Assembly (NCBI GenBank): GCA_011390855.1
Contig: JAABRN010000486.1
Location: forward strand, 1-9,322
DNA length: 9,322 bases
Source: Hydrogenophaga sp.
GTDB taxonomy: Bacteria; Pseudomonadota; Gammaproteobacteria; Burkholderiales; Burkholderiaceae_C
Direction: 5' to 3'
This document shows, one piece after another, positions 1 to 6,342 of this stretch. Every line of letters begins with the position of its first letter. The stretch's first letter is position 1. The notes beneath the pieces are model-generated. The model was not told where the DNA came from. It was given only the letters and a program-made list of their open reading frames with translations, and did no database searches. The position numbers and the translations under genes were made by a program.

Positions 1-776
1 TCGTCCAGCCACAGGCCGCCGCCTTTGGTGAACACGATGCGCGGAATGGTCGCACCTTCAAAGCTGGGCTTGAGCTGATCCAGCACCCGGCGCGTGTAGG
101 CCAGGCTGAATTGCTGGAAGTTGCCGTCGGCCAGCACGCCGCCCCAACTGTCGAACACCATCACCGCCTGTGCGCCGGCCTCGATCTGCATGTTCAGGTA
201 GGTCGCCACCGCGTCGGCGTTGATCGCCAGAATGCGGTGCATCAGGTCCGGCCGGCTGTACATCAGCGATTTCACCGCCCGATAATCATCCGAACCACCG
301 CCTTCCACCATGTAGCAGGCCAGCGTCCATGGGCTACCCGAAAAACCAATTAGCGGCACCCGTCCGTTCAAGGCCTTGCGGATGCTGGTGACCGCATCGA
401 ACACATAGCGCAGCTTGGCCATGTCGGGTACGGCCAGCGCAGCCACATCGGCTTCGGTGCGCACCGTCTTGGCGAACTTGGGGCCTTCGCCAATGGCAAA
501 TGACAGGCCCAGGCCCATCGCGTCCGGCACGGTGAGGATGTCCGAAAACAGAATGGCTGCGTCCAGCGCATAGCGCTCCAGTGGCTGCAGCGTCACCTCG
601 GTGGCATAGTCGGTGTTCGTGGCCAGCCCCATGAAACTGCCCGCCTTGGCACGCGTGGCGCAATACTCCGGAAGGTAGCGCCCTGCCTGTCGCATGAGCC
701 ATACCGGCGTGTGGTCGGTGGACTGGCGAAGGCAGGCGCGAAGGAAGGTGTCGTTTTGCAGGGGGGCGAAGGGCAT
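1..776 (-). CDS. hemE: Uroporphyrinogen decarboxylase, 3' end cut by window edge
   Basis: This cytoplasmic enzyme removes the four acetate carboxyls of uroporphyrinogen III to give coproporphyrinogen III in haem synthesis. On the minus strand an uninterrupted frame runs from ATG (complement of 774-776) to the left edge, giving 258 codons of the roughly 355-370 usual for HemE; the C-terminal third lies outside. Visible motifs are [15 protein letters not shown] (residues 24-38, with substrate-binding Arg29 and Arg33), [12 protein letters not shown] (77-88, with the catalytic Asp79) and [16 protein letters not shown] (144-159, with Tyr155). No frameshift is seen. The start is fixed by the family-typical opening [14 protein letters not shown]; no strong Shine-Dalgarno site precedes it. 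The gene is transcribed away from the rest of the window and has no evident functional link to the trp operon. Identification is secure from these motifs. Confidence 0.96.
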   Translation of the reverse strand, partial: MPFAPLQNDTFLRACLRQSTDHTPVWLMRQAGRYLPEYCATRAKAGSFMGLATNTDYATEVTLQPLERYALDAAILFSDILTVPDAMGLGLSFAIGEGPKFAKTVRTEADVAALAVPDMAKLRYVFDAVTSIRKALNGRVPLIGFSGSPWTLACYMVEGGGSDDYRAVKSLMYSRPDLMHRILAINADAVATYLNMQIEAGAQAVMVFDSWGGVLADGNFQQFSLAYTRRVLDQLKPSFEGATIPRIVFTKGGGLWLD

Positions 777-816
777 GGGCTTGTGCTTTTTGGTGATTTT
801 TCAGAAGGTTCCGGGC

Positions 817-822
817 ATTATC
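817..822 (-). promoter_or_regulatory. Candidate -10 element of the hemE promoter
   Basis: On the minus strand the hexamer GATAAT (in CAGGATAATGCC) matches five of six bases of the sigma-70 -10 consensus and lies about 40 bases before the hemE start codon. No convincing -35 hexamer stands 16-18 bases upstream, so this is a by-eye candidate only. Confidence 0.35.
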
Positions 823-1028
823 CTGTCTGAAACGCGCTGCCCGTGGCGGGGCTAACCCGCTGGGGTCTTTCAGGAGCGCGCCTGCCTGCCTGGAATTGAC
901 CAGGTGAAGTCGCTTGGGTGTCAAGCTGACATCTGAAGGCAATGGCGGGTTGCCGACGCGCTACCGGGTTGAACCGGTTTCAGAAATTTTCTCGTTTGCC
1001 GCTCCAGTCCTTGACATGGCTGGTCTGC

Positions 1029-1052
1029 TGATCGACTCGCAGTGGTCGATCA
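1029..1052. repeat. Inverted repeat, 8-bp arms
   Basis: TGATCGAC at 1029-1036 and its exact reverse complement GTCGATCA at 1045-1052 are separated by eight bases. It could be a hairpin or a protein-binding dyad. No T-run follows on either strand, so a normal intrinsic terminator is unlikely. It lies in the gene-free gap between hemE and the chalcone-isomerase-like gene. Confidence 0.5.
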
Positions 1053-1322
1053 TGGGTTTGTCGTCCCAGGCGGACACACCACTTTTCGACCCTGTTCGAG
1101 ATCTCTCTGATCCATGGCGGTGCCTGCTCGCTGTTCTCTGGTGAACCACCAGTGCACAGGCTGGTGCTTGCCGTGATTGCGCTGGTGCGGATGGGAGGAC
1201 ACCTGACCTGCGGCGCCCTGAGCAGCAAATCCGCGACGCGGTCTCGGATCGCGCAGGCTCCTAGGTCCGCCGGTGGCGCACACTCTGGAAAGGGAGACGT
1301 TCGTTGGCTACCTGGCCAGGTT

Positions 1323-1922
1323 TCAGGGCGTCTTGCCCAGCAGCGCATCCTTGAGTTGCCAGTCGGCGGGCTTCTGACCCAGCCAGATGCGCATCAGGGC
1401 ATTGAAGAACTCGGGCTCAACGAACGGATCGCCTTCGACCTTGCCCTTGACAGTCAGGACCGTTCCGGTACCGGGAATCCAGTCGAGGACAAAAGTCTCC
1501 CCGGTCTGCAGGCGTTTGTGGTCGCTGAAAACCTGGCTCATGCGGAGCACACCGGGAATCAGTCGGGAAAACGCCTTGCGATCCATGTTGTCTTCCATGC
1601 CTCTGGAAAACAGCTTGCCAAGCTCGCCCGAGTCGATGTCGCGCAGCATGGTGATGGTCATGCGCTTGGGGCCGGTCGCTGCCATCACGGCTTCGGGTGT
1701 GGATGCCTTGTCGCTGAGATACAGCCCGGCGGTGTACACCTTGAAAACGGCCTTGTACCGAACGCCTGCGCCATTGAGCTTCAGGGTGCTGCCGCCTACC
1801 ACCGCACGATCTTCCAGCTTCACGCCGCTGATCTCCACGGTGGCGCCCTGCACGAGGGCAGGGGTGGACAGAATACCTGTTGCAAGGACAGTGATGCGAA
1901 TCAGTCGGCTGATGTGGGACAT
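1323..1922 (-). CDS. Secreted chalcone-isomerase-like domain protein
   Basis: The 199-residue protein matches the bacterial chalcone isomerase-like family (periplasmic proteins of unproven function). Residues 1-26 form a Sec-type signal peptide: basic Arg6 and Arg9, a hydrophobic stretch (ITVLATGILSTPAL), and a likely cut after VQG near residue 26. The mature part opens with VEISGVKLEDRAVVGGSTLKLNGAGVRY-type sequence, followed by FKVYTAGLYLSDKASTPE, MTITMLRDIDSGELGKLFSRGM and VFSDHKRLQTGETFVLDWIPGTGT, the usual conserved blocks of the family. Start: ATG at 1920-1922, giving an immediate signal peptide; GAGAG lies just upstream as a weak ribosome site. It is divergent from the trp operon. Family naming is by recognition; chalcone isomerase activity should not be assumed, since bacterial members generally lack a demonstrated flavonoid role. 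Confidence 0.85.
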   Translation of the reverse strand: MSHISRLIRITVLATGILSTPALVQGATVEISGVKLEDRAVVGGSTLKLNGAGVRYKAVFKVYTAGLYLSDKASTPEAVMAATGPKRMTITMLRDIDSGELGKLFSRGMEDNMDRKAFSRLIPGVLRMSQVFSDHKRLQTGETFVLDWIPGTGTVLTVKGKVEGDPFVEPEFFNALMRIWLGQKPADWQLKDALLGKTP

Positions 1923-1937
1923 GGCACTCTCAAGAAA

Positions 1938-1951
1938 CGAACGGTCGTTCG
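1938..1951. promoter_or_regulatory. TetR-type operator-like inverted repeat
   Basis: CGAACG-GT-CGTTCG is a 14-bp inverted repeat with a 2-base centre, 15 bases before the start codon of the minus-strand chalcone-isomerase-like gene. Dyads of this GAACG/CGTTC type are typical targets of TetR-family repressors. Placement over the promoter/5' UTR suits a repressor site for that gene. No tetR gene is in the window, so the regulator is unknown. The dyad is seen directly; its use as an operator is inference. Confidence 0.45.
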
Positions 1952-1995
1952 ATAAAGCATATTCTCCAACGTTGAACCTCGCCGCACAAGCGGGG

Positions 1996-2016
1996 CATCA
2001 CTGGTGGGACGTGATG
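1996..2016. repeat. Inverted repeat upstream of the trp promoter
   Basis: CATCAC (1996-2001) and GTGATG (2011-2016) form 6-bp arms with a 9-base spacer. The dyad lies in the divergent intergenic region just upstream of where the -35 of the trp promoter would fall, so it could be a regulator site. It does not resemble the E. coli TrpR operator. A chance match of this size is quite possible. Confidence 0.25.
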
Positions 2017-2049
2017 GTTCGCACGCGGTGTTCATTTGCCACGGGGCTT

Positions 2050-2058
2050 TGCTACACT
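2050..2058 (+). promoter_or_regulatory. Extended -10 element of the trp operon promoter
   Basis: TGCTACACT is an extended -10 (TGn followed by TACACT, four of six consensus bases). The -35 region is poor: GTTCAT or TTCATT at about 2030-2036 gives a 16-17 base spacing. Transcription should start near 2064-2066, only a few bases before the leader-peptide ATG at 2068. Confidence 0.5.
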
Positions 2059-2064
2059 CGCGAC

Positions 2065-2311
2065 ACCATGTTCAACCCACGCACATCCTTCACAGGTGGT
2101 CTGCCGCGCCGCAATGGCCGGGGAGCCTGGCCCTGGCGTAAGCCAGCGTAAATGTGCCCATTCCTCTGGGGTGCGTAGCGAGGATCACCGATTTTGAGGT
2201 GCCTGCTGTGCGCTTCCTCCCCCACCCGGTTGGCTGCACCGACCGGGACCCCAAGACAAACGGCCTGCACTGAACCGATCCGGGCAGAGCCGACGAAGCG
2301 TCTGAACGAAC
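2065..2311 (+). promoter_or_regulatory. Candidate trp leader RNA / attenuator
   Basis: The untranslated leader between promoter and trpE folds by eye into several hairpins: CTGGC/GCCAG (2133-2146, over a Trp codon); a strong 9-bp stem CCCGGTTGG/CCGACCGGG with loop CTGCA (2225-2247, one G-U pair); and CGGCCTGC pairing with GCAG-A-GCCG (2261-2292, one bulged A). Competing pairings also exist: CCAG (2143-2146) with CTGG (2166-2169); CACC (2186-2189) with either GGTG at 2170-2173 or GGTG at 2198-2201; and GGTGC (2198-2202) with GCACC (2236-2240), which would break the strong stem. The only T-run is TTTT at 2192-2195, after the weak GGTG/CACC stem. The layout suits Trp-dependent attenuation, but which hairpin is the terminator cannot be settled without folding and alignment. 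Confidence 0.55.
2068..2151 (+). CDS. trpL: trp operon leader peptide, 27 residues
   Basis: A short frame from ATG at 2068 to TAA at 2149-2151 encodes 27 residues that begin MFNPRTSF and end GAWPWRKPA. The two tryptophan codons (TGG at 2128-2130 and 2134-2136) sit seven and five codons before the stop, as in attenuator leader peptides where ribosomes stall when charged tRNA-Trp is scarce. The stop is 160 bases before trpE. A small hairpin, CTGGC-GTAA-GCCAG (2133-2146), overlaps the second Trp codon, so a stalled ribosome would mask it. No Shine-Dalgarno site is visible, and the predicted transcription start lies only about 2-4 bases before the ATG, so translation may be leaderless, as described for trpL in Sinorhizobium meliloti. 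The Trp-rich end, position and context support the call; conservation could not be checked. Confidence 0.72.
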   Translation: MFNPRTSFTGGLPRRNGRGAWPWRKPA

Positions 2312-3811
2312 ATGATCACCGAACTCGAATTCAAAAGCCTGGCCCAGCAGGGCTACAACCGCATCCCGCTCATGGCGGAAGCTTTTGCGGATCTGGAAAC
2401 GCCACTGTCGCTCTACCTCAAGCTCGCCCATGGCCGTGGCGACGGCAGGTACAGCTTTCTTCTGGAATCGGTGGTGGGTGGCGAGCGGTTTGGCCGCTAC
2501 AGCTTCATCGGCCTGCCCGCTCGCACCCTGTTGCGTGCCAGCGGTTTCGGGACCGAAGCCAAGACCGAGGTGGTGCAAGACGGCACGGTGGTCGAGACCC
2601 ACCATGGCAACCCGCTGGACTTCATTGCCGCCTATCAGCAGCGCTTCAAGGTGGCGCTGCGACCGGGTCTGCCGCGCTTTTGCGGTGGCCTGGCAGGCTA
2701 CTTTGGCTACGACGCGGTGCGCTACATCGAGAAAAAGCTGGAAGCCACCTGTCCGCCCGACACCCTGGGCTGCCCGGACATCCTGCTGCTGCAGTGCGAA
2801 GAGCTCGCAGTAATCGACAACCTCTCGGGCAAGCTCTACCTCATCGTCTACGCAGACCCGGGGCAGGCAGAGGCCTACGCCAATGCCAAGAAGCGTTTGC
2901 GTGAACTTCGCGAAGCGCTGAAGTACTCGGTGAGTGCGCCGGTGGTCAAGCCCAGCCAGAGCTTTCCGGCGGAACGCGACTTCGCCAAAGCCGATTACCT
3001 GGCCGCCGTGGAACGTGCCAAGGAGCTGATCGCTGGCGGCGATTTCATGCAGGTCCAGGTGGGACAGCGCATCAAGAAGCGCTACACCGAGTCGCCGCTG
3101 AGCCTGTACCGCGCGCTGCGTTCGTTGAACCCCAGCCCGTACATGTACTACTACCACTTCGGCGATTTTCACGTGGTGGGCGCCTCACCCGAGATTCTGG
3201 TGCGCCAGGAAAAAGCGACCGAGGGCACCAAGGTGACAATTCGTCCCCTGGCCGGCACACGTCCGCGCGGCGCCACGCCAGAAAAAGACAAAATGACCGA
3301 GGCCGAGCTGGTCAATGACCCAAAGGAGCGGGCCGAACACGTGATGCTCATCGATCTGGCCCGCAACGACATCGGTCGCATCGCCCAAACAGGCAGTGTG
3401 AAGGTGACCGAGGCGTTCGCTGTGGAGCGGTACAGCCACGTGATGCACATCGTGAGCAACGTGGAAGGGCTGCTCAATGAAGGCATGACCAACATGGACG
3501 TGCTCAAGGCCACTTTCCCTGCTGGCACACTCACCGGCGCGCCCAAGGTGCACGCCATGGAACTGATCGACCAGCTGGAGCCCACCAAGCGTGGGCTCTA
3601 TGGAGGTGCTTGTGGCTACCTCAGCTACGCCGGCGACATGGACGTGGCCATCGCCATCCGCACCGGCATCATCAAGGACCAGATGCTCTACGTGCAGGCG
3701 GCCGCCGGCGTGGTGGCCGATTCGGTGCCCGAAATGGAGTGGAGGGAAACCGAGCACAAGGCGCGCGCGCTTCTTCGCGCGGCGGAACTGGTTGAGGAGG
3801 GCCTGGAATGA
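2312..3811 (+). CDS. trpE: Anthranilate synthase component I
   Basis: TrpE makes anthranilate from chorismate and ammonia; with the glutaminase TrpG it uses glutamine. It is the committed, feedback-controlled step of tryptophan synthesis. The protein has 499 residues, the usual size. The N-terminal domain carries the tryptophan-binding LLES (50-53) and GRYSFIG (61-67). The catalytic chorismate-binding domain (about 225-495) contains [11 protein letters not shown] (243-253), [11 protein letters not shown] (310-320), [20 protein letters not shown] (332-351), [11 protein letters not shown] (376-386), [11 protein letters not shown] (402-412) and [18 protein letters not shown] (463-480). Retention of LLES suggests normal Trp inhibition. 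Start: ATG at 2312 gives the family-typical [20 protein letters not shown]. It has only a weak ribosome site, so translation may depend on leader structure. Its stop overlaps the trpG start (ATGA), implying coupled translation of the two subunits. Confidence 0.98.
   Translation: MITELEFKSLAQQGYNRIPLMAEAFADLETPLSLYLKLAHGRGDGRYSFLLESVVGGERFGRYSFIGLPARTLLRASGFGTEAKTEVVQDGTVVETHHGNPLDFIAAYQQRFKVALRPGLPRFCGGLAGYFGYDAVRYIEKKLEATCPPDTLGCPDILLLQCEELAVIDNLSGKLYLIVYADPGQAEAYANAKKRLRELREALKYSVSAPVVKPSQSFPAERDFAKADYLAAVERAKELIAGGDFMQVQVGQRIKKRYTESPLSLYRALRSLNPSPYMYYYHFGDFHVVGASPEILVRQEKATEGTKVTIRPLAGTRPRGATPEKDKMTEAELVNDPKERAEHVMLIDLARNDIGRIAQTGSVKVTEAFAVERYSHVMHIVSNVEGLLNEGMTNMDVLKATFPAGTLTGAPKVHAMELIDQLEPTKRGLYGGACGYLSYAGDMDVAIAIRTGIIKDQMLYVQAAAGVVADSVPEMEWRETEHKARALLRAAELVEEGLE
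3795..3800 (+). promoter_or_regulatory. Shine-Dalgarno site that fixes the trpG start
   Basis: AGGAGG stands seven bases before ATG 3808, inside the end of trpE. This near-perfect ribosome site supports translation from 3808 rather than from the internal ATG at 3916, and hence the unusual long N-terminus of TrpG. Confidence 0.75.
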
Positions 3812-4485
3812 GCGCGATGAAAATGAGCGACGTAGGGCCGCCCCAAAGCGCTCAAGCCCCCAGGGGGGGCAGCGACCCACGCGCAGCGGGGGAGCGTGGG
3901 GGCATCAAGGTTTTGATGGTCGACAACTACGACTCGTTCACCTACAACATCGTGCAGTACTTCGGCGAACTTGGCGCCGAGGTGACCGTCGTGCGCAACG
4001 ATGAAATCACAGTTGATGAAATTCAGCAGCGGCTGGATCAAGGCCAAATTGACCGACTCGTGATTTCACCCGGTCCATGCTCACCGGCCGAAGCCGGCGT
4101 TTCGGTACCGGCGATCCAGCACTTTGCGGGCAAGTTGCCCATCCTGGGCGTGTGCCTGGGTCACCAGAGCATTGGCGCAGCCTTCGGCGGCAAGATCATT
4201 CGGGCTCAAGTGCTCATGCATGGCAAGACCAGCGTCATTGCCACCACGCAGAAGGGCGTTTTCACGGGCTTGCCCGAGCAATTCACCGTGAACCGCTACC
4301 ACTCGCTCGCCATTGAGCGCGCGACCTGTCCGGATTGCCTGGAGGTTACCGCCTGGACGCCTGACGGCGAAATCATGGGCGTGAAGCACAAGACCTTGTC
4401 CATCGAAGGCGTGCAGTTTCACCCTGAGAGCATCCTCACGGAACATGGCCACGCCATGCTCAAGAATTTTCTGGAGCAGGCGTGA
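3808..4485 (+). CDS. trpG: Anthranilate synthase component II (glutamine amidotransferase)
   Basis: TrpG is the class I glutaminase subunit that feeds ammonia to TrpE. The family core starts at residue 33 ([20 protein letters not shown]). The catalytic triad is visible: Cys116 in GVCLGHQ (114-120), and His205 and Glu207 in VQFHPES (202-208). [11 protein letters not shown] (87-97) is the usual oxyanion-side motif. The core of about 190 residues is normal. Odd: ATG 3808 overlaps the trpE stop (ATGA) and follows AGGAGG, yet it adds 32 residues ([16 protein letters not shown], then a Gly/Arg/Pro-rich stretch) encoded mostly by a GC-rich palindromic repeat. The codon where TrpG normally starts reads ATC. 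Internal starts are TTG 3913 and ATG 3916; the latter would trim the first beta strand (IKVL) and has only a weak AAGG upstream. Use of the long form is likely but unproven. Confidence 0.96.
   Translation: MSAMKMSDVGPPQSAQAPRGGSDPRAAGERGGIKVLMVDNYDSFTYNIVQYFGELGAEVTVVRNDEITVDEIQQRLDQGQIDRLVISPGPCSPAEAGVSVPAIQHFAGKLPILGVCLGHQSIGAAFGGKIIRAQVLMHGKTSVIATTQKGVFTGLPEQFTVNRYHSLAIERATCPDCLEVTAWTPDGEIMGVKHKTLSIEGVQFHPESILTEHGHAMLKNFLEQA
3835..3903 (+). repeat. GC-rich palindromic (REP-like) element inside the trpG reading frame
   Basis: This segment holds two hairpins: CCCCC-A-GGGGG (within 3857-3869) and CCCACGC/GCGTGGG (3876-3882 with 3894-3900, 11-base loop). Its composition, with runs of C and G, differs sharply from the coding sequence on either side. 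The order of parts (CCGCCCCAAAGCGCTC, a C-run/G-run hairpin, then a CCCACGC dyad ending in GGGGGC) is of the kind I associate with intergenic repeats dispersed in Comamonadaceae genomes; copy number could not be checked. It has 69 bases in a frame without stops, so it reads through into TrpG as extra N-terminal residues. Confidence 0.65.
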
Positions 4486-4602
4486 AACACCCCTCGCCGT
4501 GCTTCGCGCGATCCCAGTCAAGAGGAGCGGTGCCTGTGACCCGGCGAAGCCGGTTCCCTGATGTCCTTGGAAGCAAGCATTTTTTACCTGGAAGGTCGTC
4601 AC
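4486..4602 (+). other. trpG-ltaE gap with GC hairpin
   Basis: The 117-base gap is the longest between genes inside the operon. It contains CCGGC-GAA-GCCGG (4541-4553), a tight 5-bp GC hairpin, within GC-rich sequence that looks repeat-like and differs from coding sequence. No T-run follows, so it is not a typical intrinsic terminator, but it could attenuate transcription or protect the 3' end of the trpEG message. The last bases hold the ribosome site of the next gene. Confidence 0.45.
4590..4595 (+). promoter_or_regulatory. Shine-Dalgarno site that fixes the aldolase start
   Basis: GGAAGG lies seven bases before ATG 4603 and favours that start over the in-frame ATG at 4561, whose extra 14 residues precede the family's normal first residues (MLIDLRSDTVTQP). 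Confidence 0.7.
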
Positions 4603-5667
4603 ATGTTGATTGATTTGCGCAGCGACACCGTCACGCAACCCACCGCCGCCATGCGTGCCGCCATGATGTCCGCGCCGCTGGGCGACGACGTGTTTGGTGA
4701 TGACCCTTCAGTGAACGCGCTGCAGGACCGCATCGCGACGCTCACTGGCAAGGAAGCCGCGCTGTTCATGGCCAGCGGTACGCAGAGCAATCTCTGCGGG
4801 ATGATGGCCCATTGCGGTCGAGGTGACGAATACATCGTGGGACAGAACGCCCACACCTATCGCTACGAGGGCGGTGGTGCCGCCGTGCTGGGAAGCATCC
4901 AGCCCCAGCCGCTGACACAGAACGCAGAGGGTCAGATGGGCCTGGCCGACATCGCTGCAGCCATCAAGCCCGACGATCAGCACTTTGCGCGCACGCGCCT
5001 GCTGTGCCTGGAGAACACCTGGAACGGCCACCCCATGCCGCAGAGCTATCTGCAGCAGGCCACTGACCTGGCCCGCCAGCATGGGCTGGCCACGCATCTG
5101 GACGGTGCCCGCGTGTTCAATGCGGCTGTGGTCCGTGGTGGCAGTGCGTTGAAGAACCTGCGGGACATCGTCGATCTCTTCGACAGCGTCTCGATCTGTT
5201 TCAGCAAGGGCCTTGGAGCGCCTGTGGGCTCGGCGCTGTGTGGGTCGCGGGATCTCATTGACCGGGCACGCCGCTGGCGCAAGATGGTCGGTGGTGGGCT
5301 GCGGCAGTCTGGCTTGCTGGCCGCCGCCGCGCACCACGCGCTGGACCACCACGTGGAGCGCCTGGCCGATGACCATGCACTGGCAACGCGTCTGGCTCAG
5401 GGCCTTTCGGGTATTGAGGGCCTGAGCGTGCGTTCGGCACAAACCAATATCGTGTTTGTGGACGTGGCAGGCGGGCGCGGCCCTGATCTGTTGGCGCACC
5501 TCGAAAGCCACGGTGTGCTTGCGACGGGGCTCATCGGCCTGCGTTTTGTGACCCACCTTGATGTGGACCAGGCGGGCATCGACCACGCCATTGCCTGCAC
5601 CCAGTCGTTTTTCTCACAAGGCGCCAGCGGATTGGCGCCACGTGCGGCGGGTACAGCTGTCTACTGA
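4603..5667 (+). CDS. ltaE: Low-specificity L-threonine aldolase (PLP enzyme)
   Basis: This PLP enzyme cleaves L-threonine or L-allo-threonine, and often other beta-hydroxy amino acids such as phenylserine, to glycine and an aldehyde. The 354-residue protein begins with the family hallmark DLRSDTVTQPT (4-14). It has the conserved GDDVFGDDPSVNALQ block (27-41), SGTQSNL (58-64), HLDGAR (165-170, with the PLP-contacting Asp167) and the Schiff-base lysine Lys202 in ICFSKGLGAPVGS (198-210). Length is slightly above E. coli LtaE (333); the extra residues are a C-terminal tail after about 340. Start at 4603 is chosen by GGAAGG seven bases upstream. It sits inside the trp operon, after a palindrome-containing gap, and is followed after 13 bases by an amino-acid exporter gene, so the pair may act together on threonine or a related amino acid; the link to tryptophan synthesis is not evident. 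Confidence 0.93.
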   Translation: MLIDLRSDTVTQPTAAMRAAMMSAPLGDDVFGDDPSVNALQDRIATLTGKEAALFMASGTQSNLCGMMAHCGRGDEYIVGQNAHTYRYEGGGAAVLGSIQPQPLTQNAEGQMGLADIAAAIKPDDQHFARTRLLCLENTWNGHPMPQSYLQQATDLARQHGLATHLDGARVFNAAVVRGGSALKNLRDIVDLFDSVSICFSKGLGAPVGSALCGSRDLIDRARRWRKMVGGGLRQSGLLAAAAHHALDHHVERLADDHALATRLAQGLSGIEGLSVRSAQTNIVFVDVAGGRGPDLLAHLESHGVLATGLIGLRFVTHLDVDQAGIDHAIACTQSFFSQGASGLAPRAAGTAVY

Positions 5668-5680
5668 ATCGGGGTTCACC

Positions 5681-6319
5681 TTGCCCGATCTGCCGCAGCT
5701 CCTGCTTTTCATCGCGGCCGGCTGGCTGCTCAACCTCACGCCGGGGCCGGACGTGCTCTACATCGTCACGAACGCGCTGCGAAGCGGTGTGCGCGCCGGC
5801 ATGGTGGCTGCGCTTGGCATTGTCAGCGGCTGCTTTGTCCACGTGTTTGCTGCGGCCGTTGGCGTGAGCGCGCTGTTGGCCACATCGGTCACCGCGTTTG
5901 CCGTGCTCAAGTGGATTGGCGCGGTCTATCTGTTGTGGATGGGCATGCGATTGCTGATGTCCAAAATCACGCCGCTGGATTTGCGCAATGGCGTGCCCGA
6001 GGTCGATCTCTGGCGTGTCTACCGACGCGGGTTTCTGACCAACGTGCTCAACCCCAAGGTTGCACTTTTTTTTCTGGCATTTGTGCCGCAGTTCATTTCG
6101 CCGGGCGCCGAAAACAAGGCTGCGGTTTTCCTTGCCCTGGGCGTGATATTCAACCTGAATTCGCTACCCATCAATTTCGGCTATGCGTGGCTCTCGGCAT
6201 GGGCCGCACGCCGAGTGCACGCCGTCCAGCGCGCCATGCACTGGATGGAACGGACCGCCGGCGTGATGTTCGTGGGCTTCGGTCTGCGACTGGCAATGAC
6301 CGACAATCCCGCTCAATAA
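5681..6319 (+). CDS. LysE/RhtB-family amino-acid exporter
   Basis: A 212-residue inner-membrane protein of the LysE/RhtB translocator family, which exports amino acids such as threonine, homoserine or lysine. Signature sequences are [12 protein letters not shown] (about 18-29) and [20 protein letters not shown] (118-137). Hydrophobic segments lie near residues 6-28, 40-65, 70-92, 118-138, 147-172 and 192-206, fitting the family's six-segment pattern. Start: TTG 5681 is preceded six bases upstream by GGGG, lies 13 bases after the aldolase stop, and gives the normal family length; GTG 5642 (225 residues, overlapping ltaE) is the alternative. The substrate cannot be read from sequence. Pairing with a threonine aldolase gene suggests threonine or a beta-hydroxy amino acid, while its place among trp genes would also allow an aromatic substrate. 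trpD follows after 23 bases. Confidence 0.9.
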   Translation: MPDLPQLLLFIAAGWLLNLTPGPDVLYIVTNALRSGVRAGMVAALGIVSGCFVHVFAAAVGVSALLATSVTAFAVLKWIGAVYLLWMGMRLLMSKITPLDLRNGVPEVDLWRVYRRGFLTNVLNPKVALFFLAFVPQFISPGAENKAAVFLALGVIFNLNSLPINFGYAWLSAWAARRVHAVQRAMHWMERTAGVMFVGFGLRLAMTDNPAQ

Positions 6320-6342
6320 AAGACAAGCACCTGGAGACCCTA

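Larger units (their letters stand above)
777..1322. other. 546-bp gap with no recognised gene
   Basis: Between the hemE start and the stop of the next minus-strand gene I recognise no coding sequence. Short open frames exist on both strands (for example 914-1144 plus and 980-1348 minus), but their translations are rich in Arg, Ser and Pro, resemble no family I know, and have no ribosome site. The stretch holds several small inverted repeats: CCTGG/CCAGG (889-904), TGTCA/TGACA (919-931), TGATCGAC/GTCGATCA (1029-1052), CACCAG/CTGGTG (1147-1166) and the perfect 12-bp palindrome ACCTGGCCAGGT (1310-1321) directly after the downstream gene's stop. It could be the remains of a decayed gene or mobile element, or it could hold an RNA; nothing decides between these. 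Confidence 0.6.

Noticed and set aside
334..942. Minus-strand frame of 202 codons over the hemE region
   Set aside because: It is out of frame with the continuous HemE translation (starting at 776), which carries all family motifs; this frame is its shadow.
1011..1016. Perfect TTGACA hexamer in the hemE gap
   Set aside because: No -10-like sequence stands 16-18 bases downstream and no gene follows on the plus strand.
980..1348. Minus-strand frame of 122 codons in the hemE gap
   Set aside because: It overlaps the end of the chalcone-isomerase-like gene in another frame, has no ribosome site and its composition (Arg, Ser, Pro, Cys) resembles random high-GC translation.
1152..1955. Plus-strand frame of 267 codons opposite the chalcone-isomerase-like gene
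   Set aside because: The minus strand there has a clear signal peptide and family blocks; the plus frame resembles nothing and is an antisense shadow.
2225..2247. Intrinsic terminator
   Set aside because: The stem is strong, but the next bases (ACCCCAAGACAAACGG) contain no T-run, so it was kept only as a leader hairpin.
2090..3172. Minus-strand frame of 360 codons opposite trpE
   Set aside because: Long open antisense frames are common in high-GC genes; the content is His/Val/Gln-rich shadow sequence, and trpE on the plus strand is certain.
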